From contig JADJVS010000014.1 in assembly GCA_016710465.1 (NCBI GenBank), forward strand, positions 930,001 through 994,000: a stretch of DNA of 64,000 nt. Reading direction: 5' to 3'. The notes beneath the pieces were generated by a model that ran no database searches, was not told the DNA's origin, and saw nothing but the letters and a program-made list of their open reading frames with translations. Positions 17,644 through 28,755 of the stretch are shown one piece after another. This stretch comes from Sulfuritalea sp. GTDB lineage: Bacteria > Pseudomonadota > Gammaproteobacteria > Burkholderiales > Rhodocyclaceae. The position numbers and the translations under genes were made by a program. Numbering within the stretch: the first letter of the stretch is position 1; each line of letters begins with the position of its first letter.

Positions 17644-19425
17644 GTGATCCCCGAGAGCTTCGTCCAGGAACTGCTGGCTCGCGTCGACATCGTCGATGTG
17701 GTTGAGCGCTACGTCCCCTTGCGCAAGGCCGGGGCGAACTACAGCGCCTGCTGCCCCTTCCACTCCGAAAAGACGCCGTCGTTCACGGTCAGTCCGTCCA
17801 AGCAGTTCTACCATTGCTTCGGCTGCGGCGCCCATGGCAGCGCCATCGGCTTCATGATGCAGCATGCCGGCATCGGCTTCATCGAGGCGGTCGAGGACCT
17901 GGCCTCGTCTGTTGGCCTGCAGGTGCCGCACGAGGAGCGCAATCGCGCCGAGCGGGCAAAGAAGGCGCCGCTGACCGAGCTCATGGCGCGCGCCATGCGC
18001 TTCTATCGGGAGCAGTTGAAGGTATCGGAGAAAGCCGTCGACTATTTCAAACGTCGCGGCGTGAGCGGCGAAATCGCGGCGAAATTCGGCCTCGGCTATG
18101 CCCCCGACGGCTGGCAGGGCCTGGAGCAGGCCTTCCCGGACTACGCCGATCAGGCCCTCGTCGAATGCGGCCTGGTCATCGTCAATGATCAGGGCCGTCG
18201 CTATGACCGTTTCCGCGACCGGGTGATGTTTCCGATCCTGGACCAGCGCGGCAATGTCATCGGCTTTGGCGGCCGGGTGATCGGCGAAGGCGAACCCAAG
18301 TACCTGAATTCGCCCGAAACACCGCTGTTCGAAAAGGGCAGGGAACTCTACGGCCTGCCCCAGGCACGCAAGGCGATCCAGGAGACGAACTGCGTGATCG
18401 TGGTCGAAGGCTACATGGACGTCGTCGGGCTGGCCCAGTTGGGTGTCGAAAACGTGGTTGCGTCCCTGGGCACGGCAACCACCGGCCACAATATCCACAG
18501 ACTGCTCAAGCAGGCCGGCCGCATTGTGTTCTGCTTCGACCGCGACAGCGCGGGCGACCGGGCGGCGCGGCGGGCCATGGAAAACAGCCTGGAACACCTG
18601 GAGGATGGCAAGCAGATAGATATCCTGCAGATGCCCGGCAATCAGGATCCGGACGAATATGTGCGCGAGCATGGCCGCGAGGCCTTCGACGGGCTGATCA
18701 CCGCCGGCGCCACCCGCTTGTCCGAATACCTGGTGCGGGAAGTCCGGAAGCCGGTCGGTGCATCGATCGACCAGCAATTCAACCTGGCGACGGCCGAAGG
18801 TCGCGCGCAGTTGGTGCAGGAAGCCAAGCCCTTGCTGCAGCGTATCTCGGCGCCGATCCTGCGCGTGCAGATCACCAAGGCGGTCGCCGATCTGGCCCGA
18901 GTCAGCCAGGCCGAACTGGAAGCGGAATGCGGTCTCAAGCCGCTCACGCGCGGCCGCCACGCGCCGGCGCAGACCAAACAACGCCCCGCACCCTCGTCGG
19001 TGGAGCACAAGTTGCTCGAAATATTGCTGCACAAGCCCGAATGGTCGGCGCGCTTGCCCTTGAACCTGATCGACCCGGAGTTGATCGAATCGGCGGCGCT
19101 GACGGCGATTGCCGATGCGATCGAACACGGCGAACTGCCCAGCGGCGGTTTTGGCCTGATGCTCGAGTTCTTCCGCGGCACGCCCCACGAAGCCCTGATC
19201 GCTGAAATCGTCGCCAGCATGGTGGATGAGGTCGACCTGGGCGCCTTGGAGGCGGTATTCAATGATGCCATCGCCCATTTGCGCCAGGTGGCTATTTCCT
19301 TGGAAATCAAGCGCTTGAGTGATCGCGCCAAAGGCGGCTTGAGCCTGGAAGACAGGCAACGACTCACTGAGCTGCTGGCCCAGAAGCGCTCTGCCGGTCC
19401 CTCGGCTGGCGGCGGCGCTGTGTGA
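17644..19425 (+). CDS. dnaG: DNA primase
   Basis: The 593-residue protein starts at GTG. The zinc-binding CHC2 domain has C37, H40, C58 and C61 (CCPFH ... CFGCGAHG). The core contains the TOPRIM motif VVEGYMDVVGL (about residues 257-267) and CFDRDSAGDRAARR (about 297-310). The C-terminal helicase-binding domain covers about 450-580. It makes RNA primers for replication with DnaB. The rpoD promoter overlaps its stop codon. Confidence 0.96.
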   Translation: MIPESFVQELLARVDIVDVVERYVPLRKAGANYSACCPFHSEKTPSFTVSPSKQFYHCFGCGAHGSAIGFMMQHAGIGFIEAVEDLASSVGLQVPHEERNRAERAKKAPLTELMARAMRFYREQLKVSEKAVDYFKRRGVSGEIAAKFGLGYAPDGWQGLEQAFPDYADQALVECGLVIVNDQGRRYDRFRDRVMFPILDQRGNVIGFGGRVIGEGEPKYLNSPETPLFEKGRELYGLPQARKAIQETNCVIVVEGYMDVVGLAQLGVENVVASLGTATTGHNIHRLLKQAGRIVFCFDRDSAGDRAARRAMENSLEHLEDGKQIDILQMPGNQDPDEYVREHGREAFDGLITAGATRLSEYLVREVRKPVGASIDQQFNLATAEGRAQLVQEAKPLLQRISAPILRVQITKAVADLARVSQAELEAECGLKPLTRGRHAPAQTKQRPAPSSVEHKLLEILLHKPEWSARLPLNLIDPELIESAALTAIADAIEHGELPSGGFGLMLEFFRGTPHEALIAEIVASMVDEVDLGALEAVFNDAIAHLRQVAISLEIKRLSDRAKGGLSLEDRQRLTELLAQKRSAGPSAGGGAV

Positions 19426-19431
19426 TATACT
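19423..19431 (+). promoter_or_regulatory. Possible extended -10 promoter for rpoD
   Basis: TGATATACT fits the TGn-TATAAT extended -10 form with one mismatch. It overlaps the dnaG stop codon and lies about 107 bases before the rpoD ATG. No convincing -35 box is visible. Confidence 0.45.
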
Positions 19432-19537
19432 TAGTGGTTCCCCAGCGCTCTCATGACGCGTCGGGTCGGTTGCCCTCGCGGGTGGCGGCATTCCGGCCGC
19501 CGGCCGCGCCGCAATCGCGTTTTTGCCGAGGATAGAC

Positions 19538-21811
<2,274 letters not shown>

Positions 21812-21857
21812 ACGTGCAGCAGCGGCGGCCGGCACAACGGACGCCGAGGTAGTAGCA

Positions 21858-21933
21858 GGGCCTGTAGCTCAATGGTTAGAGCAGAGGACTCATAATCCTT
21901 TGGTTGCGAGTTCGAGTCTCGCTGGGCCCACCA
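21858..21933 (+). tRNA. tRNA with CAU anticodon, probably tRNA-Ile2 (lysidine-type)
   Basis: A 76-base cloverleaf: acceptor stem GGGCCTG with TGGGCCC, D arm GCTC...GAGC, anticodon loop CTCATAA giving CAU, T arm with TTCGAGT, and an encoded CCA end. The eight-base D loop (AATGGTTA) matches Ile2 more than elongator tRNA-Met, where nine bases are usual. It would then need TilS to convert C34 to lysidine. It lies 46 bases after rpoD. Confidence 0.88.
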
Positions 21934-21959
21934 GCTTCAACTTACCCGGAGCAGCGGAT

Positions 21960-22208
21960 ATGCAAGAGATCATGCAATACCTGAAGGCCAACGGCCAGCG
22001 TTTCGATTCGGAAATCGCCGCCGCGACGGGCCTGTCCCTGGCGAAAGTGCGCCGCTCCATTTCCGACCTGTCGGCGCGCGGCGAAATCTCCAAATGCAGC
22101 GTGACGCGCTTCGGCGCCGATGGCGCCAAATTCGAGGCCGTACTCTGCCGCGTTGCCGGCTACATCCCGCCCAAGAGCCCGGGCCGCAAGCCGGGCGCAT
22201 CGAGCTGA
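21960..22208 (+). CDS. Small winged-helix-like protein
   Basis: This 82-residue protein reads MQEIMQYLKANGQRFDSEIA, then ATGLSLAKVRRSISDLSARG and EISKCSVTRFGADGAKFEAVLCR, i.e. a predicted helix-turn-helix followed by a beta wing. The pattern is that of small MarR/ArsR/FaeA-like DNA-binding modules. It starts 27 bases after the tRNA and has GGAG upstream of ATG 21960. Its target is unknown. A longer start at 21900 would lie inside the tRNA and is rejected. Confidence 0.6.
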   Translation: MQEIMQYLKANGQRFDSEIAAATGLSLAKVRRSISDLSARGEISKCSVTRFGADGAKFEAVLCRVAGYIPPKSPGRKPGASS

Positions 22209-22262
22209 CGGCACGTCGTTCGGGCTGCTGCGCCGCGCTCGCGGCGCCAGCCCATCGAGGTC

Positions 22263-23165
22263 ATGCGCGCTGAATCGCGCTTCCTGATCGCCGTTGTCGC
22301 CGCCACGCTGCTCTCGGGCTGCGCGTTGCTCGGCGAAAAGCCGGCGCCCCCGCCGGAAGTCAAACCCGCTCCAGTCAGAATCGGCCTCGCCCTCGGCGGC
22401 GGCGCCGCGCGCGGCTTTGCCCATATCGGCGTGATCAAGGCACTGGAAGCCCAGGGTATCGTGCCCGACATCATCGTCGGCACCAGCGCCGGCGCGGTGG
22501 TCGGCGCCCTCTATGCCAATGGCCTTAACGGATTCGAGTTGCAGAAAGCGGCAATGGACATGGACAAGGGCAATGTCTTCGACTGGAACGTTTCGCTGCG
22601 CGGCCCGCTGAAGGGCGAGCCGCTGCGCAACTACGTGAACGACGCGGTGCTGAACCGACCGCTGGACAAGCTCAAGCGCGGCTTCGCCGTGGTCGCCACG
22701 GATCTCGGCAGCGGCGAGATGGTGCTGTTCCGCAGCGGCGATACCGGTCGGGCGGTACAGGCCTCGGCTGCCGTGCCTGGCGTGTTCCAGCCGGTGACGA
22801 TCAGCGGCCGCGAGTACGTCGATGGCGGTCTGACCAGCCCCGTGCCGGTGCGCGCCGCCCGACGCGTCGGCGCCGACTTCGTCATCGCCGTGGATATTTC
22901 CGCGAAGCCGCGCGACGGCCGCGCCGGCAACAGCTTCGACCTGCTGCTGCAGACATTTGCCATCATGGGGCAATCGATCAGCCGCAACGAGCTTGGCGAG
23001 GCCAATGTCGTGATCCGCCCGGCGACGGCGGAGCTTTCCGCCACCAGCCTGGAAGACCGCCATCGCGCCGTGCTCGAAGGCGAAAAGGCGGCGGCTGCCG
23101 TGATGGCCGAACTCAAGGAAAAGCTGGCGCGGTTGCGCAATCCGCCACCGATGGCGGCGCGCTAG
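22263..23165 (+). CDS. Patatin-like phospholipase lipoprotein
   Basis: The 300-residue protein has a lipoprotein signal with lipobox LLSGC (cysteine near residue 20) and a proline-rich linker. The patatin fold follows: oxyanion-hole GGGAARGFAHIG, nucleophile motif GTSAG and catalytic DGG (YVDGGLTSPVPV). It should be an esterase or phospholipase anchored in the envelope, similar to RssA-type proteins. The stop shares CTAG with the convergent exonuclease gene. Confidence 0.88.
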   Translation: MRAESRFLIAVVAATLLSGCALLGEKPAPPPEVKPAPVRIGLALGGGAARGFAHIGVIKALEAQGIVPDIIVGTSAGAVVGALYANGLNGFELQKAAMDMDKGNVFDWNVSLRGPLKGEPLRNYVNDAVLNRPLDKLKRGFAVVATDLGSGEMVLFRSGDTGRAVQASAAVPGVFQPVTISGREYVDGGLTSPVPVRAARRVGADFVIAVDISAKPRDGRAGNSFDLLLQTFAIMGQSISRNELGEANVVIRPATAELSATSLEDRHRAVLEGEKAAAAVMAELKEKLARLRNPPPMAAR

Positions 23166-24532
23166 ACGCCGGCCGCGAGCGGCACCAGCCGGTCGCGAAA
23201 CTTGAGCAGGATGCGATAGCTGTCCTGATCGAACGGCGGCAAGGCCGCATCCAGCAAGTCTCGCATGTCGGCATCGTTGCCGACGGTGCCAAGGTAGCGC
23301 CAGCGGTCGACCAGATGCACATCCTCGCCCTCGCGTATCCAGGCCGGCCCGGCAAAGGGCCAAGGGGCCATGCGCAGCTTGCCCAGCGCCGCCATCAGCC
23401 GCGCGCTGTGGAAGGACACCGCTTCCTTGCCGACGCAGGCACCCTTGCACTGATGGACCTGATGGGCGAAACAGGGCTTGCCTGGCTTGAGCTTTTCCAG
23501 GCCAAGCAGGGCATGGCAGAGATGATGCGTGCGCGCCAGTTCCTGAAGCACCCGCTTTGCCTCGCGAGCGGTCTTGAAGGGACCGTAGAGCTTGTCCAGT
23601 TCCGCCGGCAGGGCCGCGACCGGCACCAGTTGCGGATGCCATTCGCCCTGGCGCGCCTCGACCAGTTGCCAGAAGCATAGCTCGTCGTTGCGCCGCAGGC
23701 TGCGGTTGTGTATCGGCTGCAAGGTCTTGATCAGGGCCGCCTCCTTGAGCAGGGCGCCGATTTCGCCGCCGGTCGCAATGCACTCGATACGCCGCACCTG
23801 TTGCGCCAGGGCCATTTCCTTGGCGGTGGCGTGGTCGGCGGCGAAATGCGAGAGCACGCGCTTGCGTATTCCGGTGCTTTTGCCGACATACAGCGGCAGA
23901 TCGTTCTCGCCGTAAAACAGGTAAACGCCCGGCCCGTCGGGCAGGGAATCGATCACGCCGGCATCGAGGTTGGCCGGAAGGCTGGGCCGGGCCGTGAGCT
24001 TGGCGACCGTGGCTTCGAGCAAGCCCGGTTCGATCCCGGTGCGCAGTTGTTGCCAGAACTGGTGGATCAGCCGGGCATCGCCCAGTGCCCGATGGCGCTC
24101 GCTGACGACCAGGTCGTGGCGCGCGATCAGGCTGTCGAGGTTGTGTCGCGCATGTTGCGGAAAGAGCTTGCGCGAGAGCTTGACGGTGCATAGCACCGTG
24201 GCGCGGAAATCGTGCCCCGCGCGCTTGAACTCGTTCTTCAGGAAGCCATAGTCGAAGCGCGCATTGTGGGCGATGAAGAGGCGTCCCGCGAGCCGTTGCA
24301 GGACCTCGGCGGCGACATCCTCGAAGGCTGGCGCATCGGCCACCATCGCATTGCTGATGCCGGTCAGGCTCTCGATAAAGGGCGAAATCGGCGTGCGGGG
24401 ATTGACCAGGGTCGACCATTCGCGCACGCCATCCTCATCCACTTCGATGATGCCGACTTCGGTGATGCGGTCGGTCGTTGCCGTGGCCCCGGTGGTTTCG
24501 AGGTCGACGAAGGCGAGGGGTGGGAAGGGCAT
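23162..24532 (-). CDS. DEDDh 3'-5' exonuclease fused to a UvrC/Cho-like GIY-YIG nuclease
   Basis: The 456-residue protein begins with an epsilon-type exonuclease domain (residues 5-175). It contains AFVDLETTGATATTD (exo I), LFIAHNARFDYGFL (exo II) and HRALGDARLIHQF (exo III). A GIY-YIG domain follows (about 197-280; DGPGVYLFYGENDLPLYVGKSTGIRKRV), and then a Cys-rich and UvrC-like C-terminal part. The combination is known in proteobacteria as an epsilon-like protein fused to a Cho-type incision nuclease. A role in DNA repair is inferred, with damage incision and trimming in one chain. Confidence 0.88.
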   Translation of the reverse strand: MPFPPLAFVDLETTGATATTDRITEVGIIEVDEDGVREWSTLVNPRTPISPFIESLTGISNAMVADAPAFEDVAAEVLQRLAGRLFIAHNARFDYGFLKNEFKRAGHDFRATVLCTVKLSRKLFPQHARHNLDSLIARHDLVVSERHRALGDARLIHQFWQQLRTGIEPGLLEATVAKLTARPSLPANLDAGVIDSLPDGPGVYLFYGENDLPLYVGKSTGIRKRVLSHFAADHATAKEMALAQQVRRIECIATGGEIGALLKEAALIKTLQPIHNRSLRRNDELCFWQLVEARQGEWHPQLVPVAALPAELDKLYGPFKTAREAKRVLQELARTHHLCHALLGLEKLKPGKPCFAHQVHQCKGACVGKEAVSFHSARLMAALGKLRMAPWPFAGPAWIREGEDVHLVDRWRYLGTVGNDADMRDLLDAALPPFDQDSYRILLKFRDRLVPLAAGV

Positions 24533-24649
24533 GGCAAGGATGTGGCGCGGGGAGGCGCCGCATCATACCGCGCCCGGCGCATGCCGCCGGCTGCGAAATC
24601 CCGCGAGGGGATACCGTCACGGGCATTCGGCCCGTGAAATAATTGCCCG

Positions 24650-25549
24650 ATGAACTCTGGCTTTCCTGTCCGCTACGTCGATCCCGTGTTTCGCCCGCCC
24701 AGCGAGGCGGAATCGCTGATCCTGCCGGTGACGGACGGCTGCTCGTGGAACCACTGCACGTTCTGCGAGATGTACACCGCGCCGCAAAAGAAGTTTCGCG
24801 CCCGCGACGAGGCCGAGACGGTGGAAACGATCCGCCGCTGCGGCGAGCGCTTCGGTGACAGCGTGCGCCGCGTCTTCCTTGCCGACGGTGACGCCCTGGT
24901 CCTGCCGACCCGGCGGCTGCTGGACGTGCTGGCGGCTATCCGCGAGCATCTGCCGGCGACGCGCCGTATTTCAAGTTACTGCCTGCCGCGCAACCTGCGG
25001 CGCAAATCGGTCGCGGAGCTGACGGAACTGGCCGCCGCCGGGCTCTCGATGGCCTATGTCGGCACCGAGTCAGGCGATGACGACGTGCTGGCCAGAGTCA
25101 ACAAGGGCGAGACCTTCGATTCGACGTGCGAGGCCCTGGACAAGCTGCATGAGGCCGGCATCAAGCGCTCGGTGATGATCCTCAACGGGCTTGGCGGCAC
25201 GAGCCTGTCTCGCCAGCACGCCGAGAACTCGGCGCGTCTGGCCAATGCCGTGCAGCCGGAATTCCTCGCCACGCTGGTGGTGAACTTCCCCATGGGCGAG
25301 GCGCGCTTCCGTGCCGGGTTTCCCGAATGGCAACCCTGCGACCAGGCGGAGCTGTTTGCCGAGATGGAAAACTTCATCGGCGCGCTGGAACTGCGCCGCA
25401 CGGTGTTTCGCGCCGACCATGTGTCCAACCGCCTGGTGCTCAAGGGCACCCTCGGCGCGGAAAAACCGAGGCTGTTAAACGAAATCCGGGTGGCTTTGGA
25501 CCACCCGGATCAGGCCGGCTTGCGTACCCTCTGGCACCGCGGTCTGTAA
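24650..25549 (+). CDS. Radical SAM protein
   Basis: The 299-residue protein has the cluster motif DGCSWNHCTFCEMY, i.e. CX4CX2C rather than CX3CX2C. This spacing occurs in a subfamily of radical SAM proteins (TxGCSxNxCTFC type). Further segments are VFLADGDALVLPTRRL, AYVGTESGDDDVLARVNKG and MILNGLGGTS, typical of a partial TIM-barrel core. No accessory domain is present. The substrate is unknown. It is divergent from the exonuclease gene. Confidence 0.85.
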   Translation: MNSGFPVRYVDPVFRPPSEAESLILPVTDGCSWNHCTFCEMYTAPQKKFRARDEAETVETIRRCGERFGDSVRRVFLADGDALVLPTRRLLDVLAAIREHLPATRRISSYCLPRNLRRKSVAELTELAAAGLSMAYVGTESGDDDVLARVNKGETFDSTCEALDKLHEAGIKRSVMILNGLGGTSLSRQHAENSARLANAVQPEFLATLVVNFPMGEARFRAGFPEWQPCDQAELFAEMENFIGALELRRTVFRADHVSNRLVLKGTLGAEKPRLLNEIRVALDHPDQAGLRTLWHRGL

Positions 25550-25573
25550 GGCCCGCGGGCTCCCGCTATCAGA

Positions 25574-26137
25574 TCACCACTCGGGAACGAACTCGATCCG
25601 CCGGTTCACCGCGTTGGTCGGGTCGGCCGTGTCCTTTGGTTGTTCGCTGGCACGACCGACGGTTTCGATGTTCTTCAGCGCGTAGTTCTTGACCAGATAG
25701 GCCTTGACCACGTCAGCGCGTTCCTTGGAGAGCTTCTCATTCACCGCGGGCGAGCCGGTGATGTCGGTATGGCCCTCGATGCGCAAGGACGTCCACACCG
25801 ACTCGCGGGCCTGCAAGGCCTTGCCGACGGCGTCGAGGAACTCCCTGGCTTCACCGGTCAAAGCCGCCGAGCCGCGCGGGAATGTCACCAGCACGGAGTC
25901 CAGCGAGGACTTGGGAATCCGGCTTTGGCAGCGCATCCCGGCCTTTTCGGCGGCGGCGCACTCGGCCTTCAATGCCTGGACTTCCTTCGGAAACAGGGCG
26001 TCGGCAACCTGCTCGGCGGTCGGCACCTTGTCATTGATCGAAACGGTCTTGCGTTCAGTATCGGCGGCGTAAGCTTGGAAGCTTGCCAACAGGGCACTCA
26101 TCAACGCAGACATCAACAGTATTTTGGTGGTTTTCAC
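25574..26137 (-). CDS. OmpA-family envelope protein
   Basis: Starting at GTG 26137, with GGAGG six bases upstream, the product is 187 residues with signal peptide MKTTKILLMSALMSALLASF...AYA. An OmpA_C peptidoglycan-binding domain occupies the C-terminal half: VLVTFPRGSAALTGEAREFLDA, the IEGHTDITGSPAVNEKLSKERAD core and NRRIEFVPEW. A start at ATG 26149 (MEAIV) has no ribosome binding site. The protein probably tethers the outer envelope to peptidoglycan or is a periplasmic soluble OmpA-like protein. The transmembrane barrel is absent. Confidence 0.85.
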   Translation of the reverse strand: MKTTKILLMSALMSALLASFQAYAADTERKTVSINDKVPTAEQVADALFPKEVQALKAECAAAEKAGMRCQSRIPKSSLDSVLVTFPRGSAALTGEAREFLDAVGKALQARESVWTSLRIEGHTDITGSPAVNEKLSKERADVVKAYLVKNYALKNIETVGRASEQPKDTADPTNAVNRRIEFVPEW

Positions 26138-26207
26138 GATAGCCTCCATGCGGGGTGGGACATTCCCTGCTATCAGTATAGCTCCGGCCGCAGGCTGCGC
26201 CAGGCAA

Positions 26208-27443
26208 CTATGTCACGGAATTTTCGAGAAATAACGCCAAAAGGCGGTTGAGAAAGCGGCGCCCGCGCGGTGTTGGGCGCAGCCGGCCTTGACTTGCTTC
26301 CAGCAGCCCATCGCGCCGTGCCGCCAGCGCCGACTCTTCGATCCTTGCCAGTGGCAAGCCGGTGCGTTCGACGAACAGGCTGGCCGGAACGCCCTCGTTG
26401 AGGCGCAGCGCATTCATCATGAATTCCCCGGGCAGATCGTGCGGCGCGATGTCCTGCCGGGTAGCGATGAATTCGCCGCGCGACGCCGAGTCCAGGTAGG
26501 CGAGGGGATGGCGGCGGCGGGTTTCACGCCAGATGCGTTCGTGGTTCGAGAGCTTGCCGTGGGCCCCGGCACCGATGCCCAGGTAGTCGCCAAAAGTCCA
26601 GTAGTTCAGGTTGTGCCGGCAGCGCTGTCCGGGCCGCGCGAACGCCGAGGTTTCGTAATGCTCGAATCCGGCGGCGACCAGCCCTTCCTCGGTCTGCTCC
26701 TGCATGTCGGCGGCGAGGTCGTCGTCGGGCAGCGGCGGCGGCGCGTGGTGGAAGGCGGTGTTGGGTTCCAGCGTCAGGTGGTAGGCCGAGATGTGGCCGA
26801 CGCCGCTGGCAATTCCCGTCGCGATGTCGCGGCCCGCCTCCTCAAGCGACTGCCGGGGCAAGGCGTACATGAGGTCGATATTCACGCGCTCGAAGTGGCG
26901 CAGGGCCAGGTCGATGGCATGCCGGGCTTCGTCGGCGTCGTGAATGCGGCCCAGGACGGCCAGCTTGGCATCGTCGAAACTTTGCACGCCGAGCGACAGG
27001 CGGGTCACGCCGGCGGCGCGAAACGCGGCGAACTTGCCGGCCTCGGCCGTGCCGGGATTGGCTTCCAGCGTGATCTCGGCATCGGGATGCAGCGGCAGTC
27101 GCATGCGAATCGCCGCCAGCAGCGCGTCGGCGGTCGCGGCGGACATCAGGCTGGGCGTGCCGCCGCCGATGAAGACGCTGCCCACGGGACGATTCCAGAC
27201 CTGGGGCAGCGCGGCTTCGAGGTCGGCGATCAGGGCCGCGAGATACGCGGCTTCGTCGGTGTCACCGCGCGGCTCGTGCGAATTGAAGTCGCAATACGGA
27301 CACTTGCGCACGCACCACGGCCAATGCACGTAAAGCGCCAGCGGTGGTGGCGCGGCGAGGCCGGACGCATTGAGAGTTATGCTCAGCGGTATCCCCTTGC
27401 GGGACGGCGCTGGTGGGGCGCCGACCGGTCGTACCGGAATCAC
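26208..27443 (-). CDS. hemW: Haem chaperone HemW (radical SAM, HemN-like)
   Basis: The 411-residue protein has the ALYVHWPWCVRKCPYCDFNSH motif (CX3CX2C), GTPSLMSAATADALL and LSLGVQSFDDAKLAVLGRIHD. These place it with HemW rather than HemN. HemW binds haem and a 4Fe-4S cluster and is thought to deliver haem to respiratory proteins, which fits the cytochrome-rich neighbourhood. The GTG start at 27443 overlaps the rdgB stop by four bases. The first 25 residues are poorly conserved, so the true start is uncertain. Confidence 0.9.
   Translation of the reverse strand: MIPVRPVGAPPAPSRKGIPLSITLNASGLAAPPPLALYVHWPWCVRKCPYCDFNSHEPRGDTDEAAYLAALIADLEAALPQVWNRPVGSVFIGGGTPSLMSAATADALLAAIRMRLPLHPDAEITLEANPGTAEAGKFAAFRAAGVTRLSLGVQSFDDAKLAVLGRIHDADEARHAIDLALRHFERVNIDLMYALPRQSLEEAGRDIATGIASGVGHISAYHLTLEPNTAFHHAPPPLPDDDLAADMQEQTEEGLVAAGFEHYETSAFARPGQRCRHNLNYWTFGDYLGIGAGAHGKLSNHERIWRETRRRHPLAYLDSASRGEFIATRQDIAPHDLPGEFMMNALRLNEGVPASLFVERTGLPLARIEESALAARRDGLLEASQGRLRPTPRGRRFLNRLLALFLENSVT
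26313..26340 (-). repeat. Dispersed hairpin motif, copy 6
   Basis: On the minus strand GAAGAGTCGGCGCTG is followed by six bases and CGGCGC. It lies in the C-terminal part of hemW, encoding IEESALAARR. Confidence 0.5.
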
Positions 27444-28030
27444 ACTCCGGCGCGCAGACGGGCCAGCAATTGCGCCAGTGCCTGGCCGCGATGCGAGCGG
27501 CGGTTTTTTTCCTCGTGCGGCAGTTCGGCGACGGTCTTGCCGAGTTCCGGAACCAGGAAGTAGGGGTCGTAGCCAAAGCCGCCTTCACCGCGCGGGATGT
27601 CGACGATCTCGCCATGCCATTCACCTTCCGCGACGATGGGCTGCGGGTCGTCCGCCGAGCGCATCAGCACCAGCACGGCGACGTAATGGGCGCGGCGGTT
27701 CGCCTTGCCTTGCATCTCGGCGATCAGCCTGGCGTTGTTGCGCGCATCCGACTTCGGCTCGCCGGCATACCGCGCCGAGAACACGCCGGGCGCGCCACCA
27801 AGCGCGCTGACACACAGGCCGGAATCATCCGCCAACGCGGGCAGCCCGGTCAGGCGTGCGGCATGGCGCGCCTTGGCGATGGCGTTCTCGACGAAGGTGA
27901 CGTGCGGTTCGTCGGCCTCGGGAACGTCGAAGGTCGACTGCGGCAGCACTTCGAAATCGAAGGGTGCTAGCAACTGGCCGAATTCGCGCAGCTTGCCGGC
28001 ATTGCCCGAGGCGAGAACGAGCTTTTTCAC
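27440..28030 (-). CDS. rdgB: dITP/XTP pyrophosphatase (RdgB/HAM1)
   Basis: The 196-residue protein starts at GTG, overlapping the rph stop, with GGGGAT upstream. It begins KKLVLASGNAGKLREFGQLL and contains the conserved ADDSGLCVSALGGAPGVFSARYAG, FGYDPYFLVPELGKTVAEL and KNRRSHRGQAL. It hydrolyses non-canonical purine nucleoside triphosphates such as ITP and XTP to monophosphates. It lies in a translationally coupled run with the phosphatase, rph and hemW. Confidence 0.94.
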   Translation of the reverse strand: MKKLVLASGNAGKLREFGQLLAPFDFEVLPQSTFDVPEADEPHVTFVENAIAKARHAARLTGLPALADDSGLCVSALGGAPGVFSARYAGEPKSDARNNARLIAEMQGKANRRAHYVAVLVLMRSADDPQPIVAEGEWHGEIVDIPRGEGGFGYDPYFLVPELGKTVAELPHEEKNRRSHRGQALAQLLARLRAGV

Positions 28031-28755
28031 CGTATCCCCAGCGCCGACTTCTGGGCCGCCACGATGGCGCCGATGCCGGTGGCCGCAAGTTCGAGCAGGG
28101 TATCGAGTTCGCCGCGCGAGAAGGGTTCGCCCTCGGCCGTACCCTGCACCTCGATGATGCCGCCAGATGCGGTCATCACCACGTTCATGTCGGTGTCGCA
28201 GGCGGAATCTTCCTCGTAATTGAGGTCGAGCACCGGCATGCCCCCAACGATGCCGACCGAGACGGCCGCGACCAGTTCGCGCATCGGATGCCCGGCCAGC
28301 TTGCCGGCGGCCACCAGTTTGGACAGCGCGTCGTGCAGGGCGACGCAGGCGCCGCTGATCGAGGCGCAGCGGGTGCCGCCGTCGGCCTGGATGACGTCGC
28401 AATCGAGCGTGATCTGGCGTTCGCCGAGTGCGCCCAGATCGGTCACCGCGCGCAGGCTGCGGCCGATCAGGCGCTGGATTTCCTGGGTGCGGCCGGACTG
28501 TTTGCCCCTGGCCGCCTCGCGGTCGGTGCGGGTGTTGGTCGAGCGCGGCAACATGCCGTATTCGGCCGTGACCCAGCCGCGCCCCTTGCCCTTGAGGAAG
28601 GGAGGTACGCGCTCTTCGACACTGGCGGTGCATAGCACCTTGGTGTCGCCGAACTCCACCAGCACGCTGCCCTCGGCATGGCGGGTGTAGTTGCGCGTGA
28701 TGGTCATGGGCCGCAGTTGCGCTGCGTCCCGGTTCTGGCGTTGCGGGCTGTTCAT
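28027..28755 (-). CDS. rph: Ribonuclease PH
   Basis: The 242-residue protein carries RNase PH signatures: RNYTRHAEGSVLVEFGDTKVLC near the N-terminus, RTQEIQRLIGRSLRAVTD, LDCDVIQADGGTRCASI and SVGIVGGMPVLDLNYEEDS. It trims tRNA 3' ends phosphorolytically. ATG 28755 overlaps the stop of the PP2C gene, and its own stop overlaps the rdgB start. The rph-rdgB-hemW order is common in betaproteobacteria. Confidence 0.95.
   Translation of the reverse strand: MNSPQRQNRDAAQLRPMTITRNYTRHAEGSVLVEFGDTKVLCTASVEERVPPFLKGKGRGWVTAEYGMLPRSTNTRTDREAARGKQSGRTQEIQRLIGRSLRAVTDLGALGERQITLDCDVIQADGGTRCASISGACVALHDALSKLVAAGKLAGHPMRELVAAVSVGIVGGMPVLDLNYEEDSACDTDMNVVMTASGGIIEVQGTAEGEPFSRGELDTLLELAATGIGAIVAAQKSALGIR
28030..28052 (-). 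repeat. Dispersed hairpin motif, weak copy
   Basis: AGAAGTCGGCGCTGG is followed by GGATACGG on the minus strand, spanning the last codons of rph. It may be chance because AAG-TCG-GCG-CTG is an ordinary Lys-Ser-Ala-Leu codon string. Confidence 0.25.

Noticed and set aside
21900..21960. Longer N-terminus for the small winged-helix-like protein
   Set aside because: The extra codons fall inside the tRNA; ATG 21960 has its own GGAG site.
22866..22890. GTCGGCGCCGAC in the patatin gene as another dispersed motif copy
   Set aside because: It shares only the central palindrome; the AAGAGT flank and the CGGCG arm are absent.
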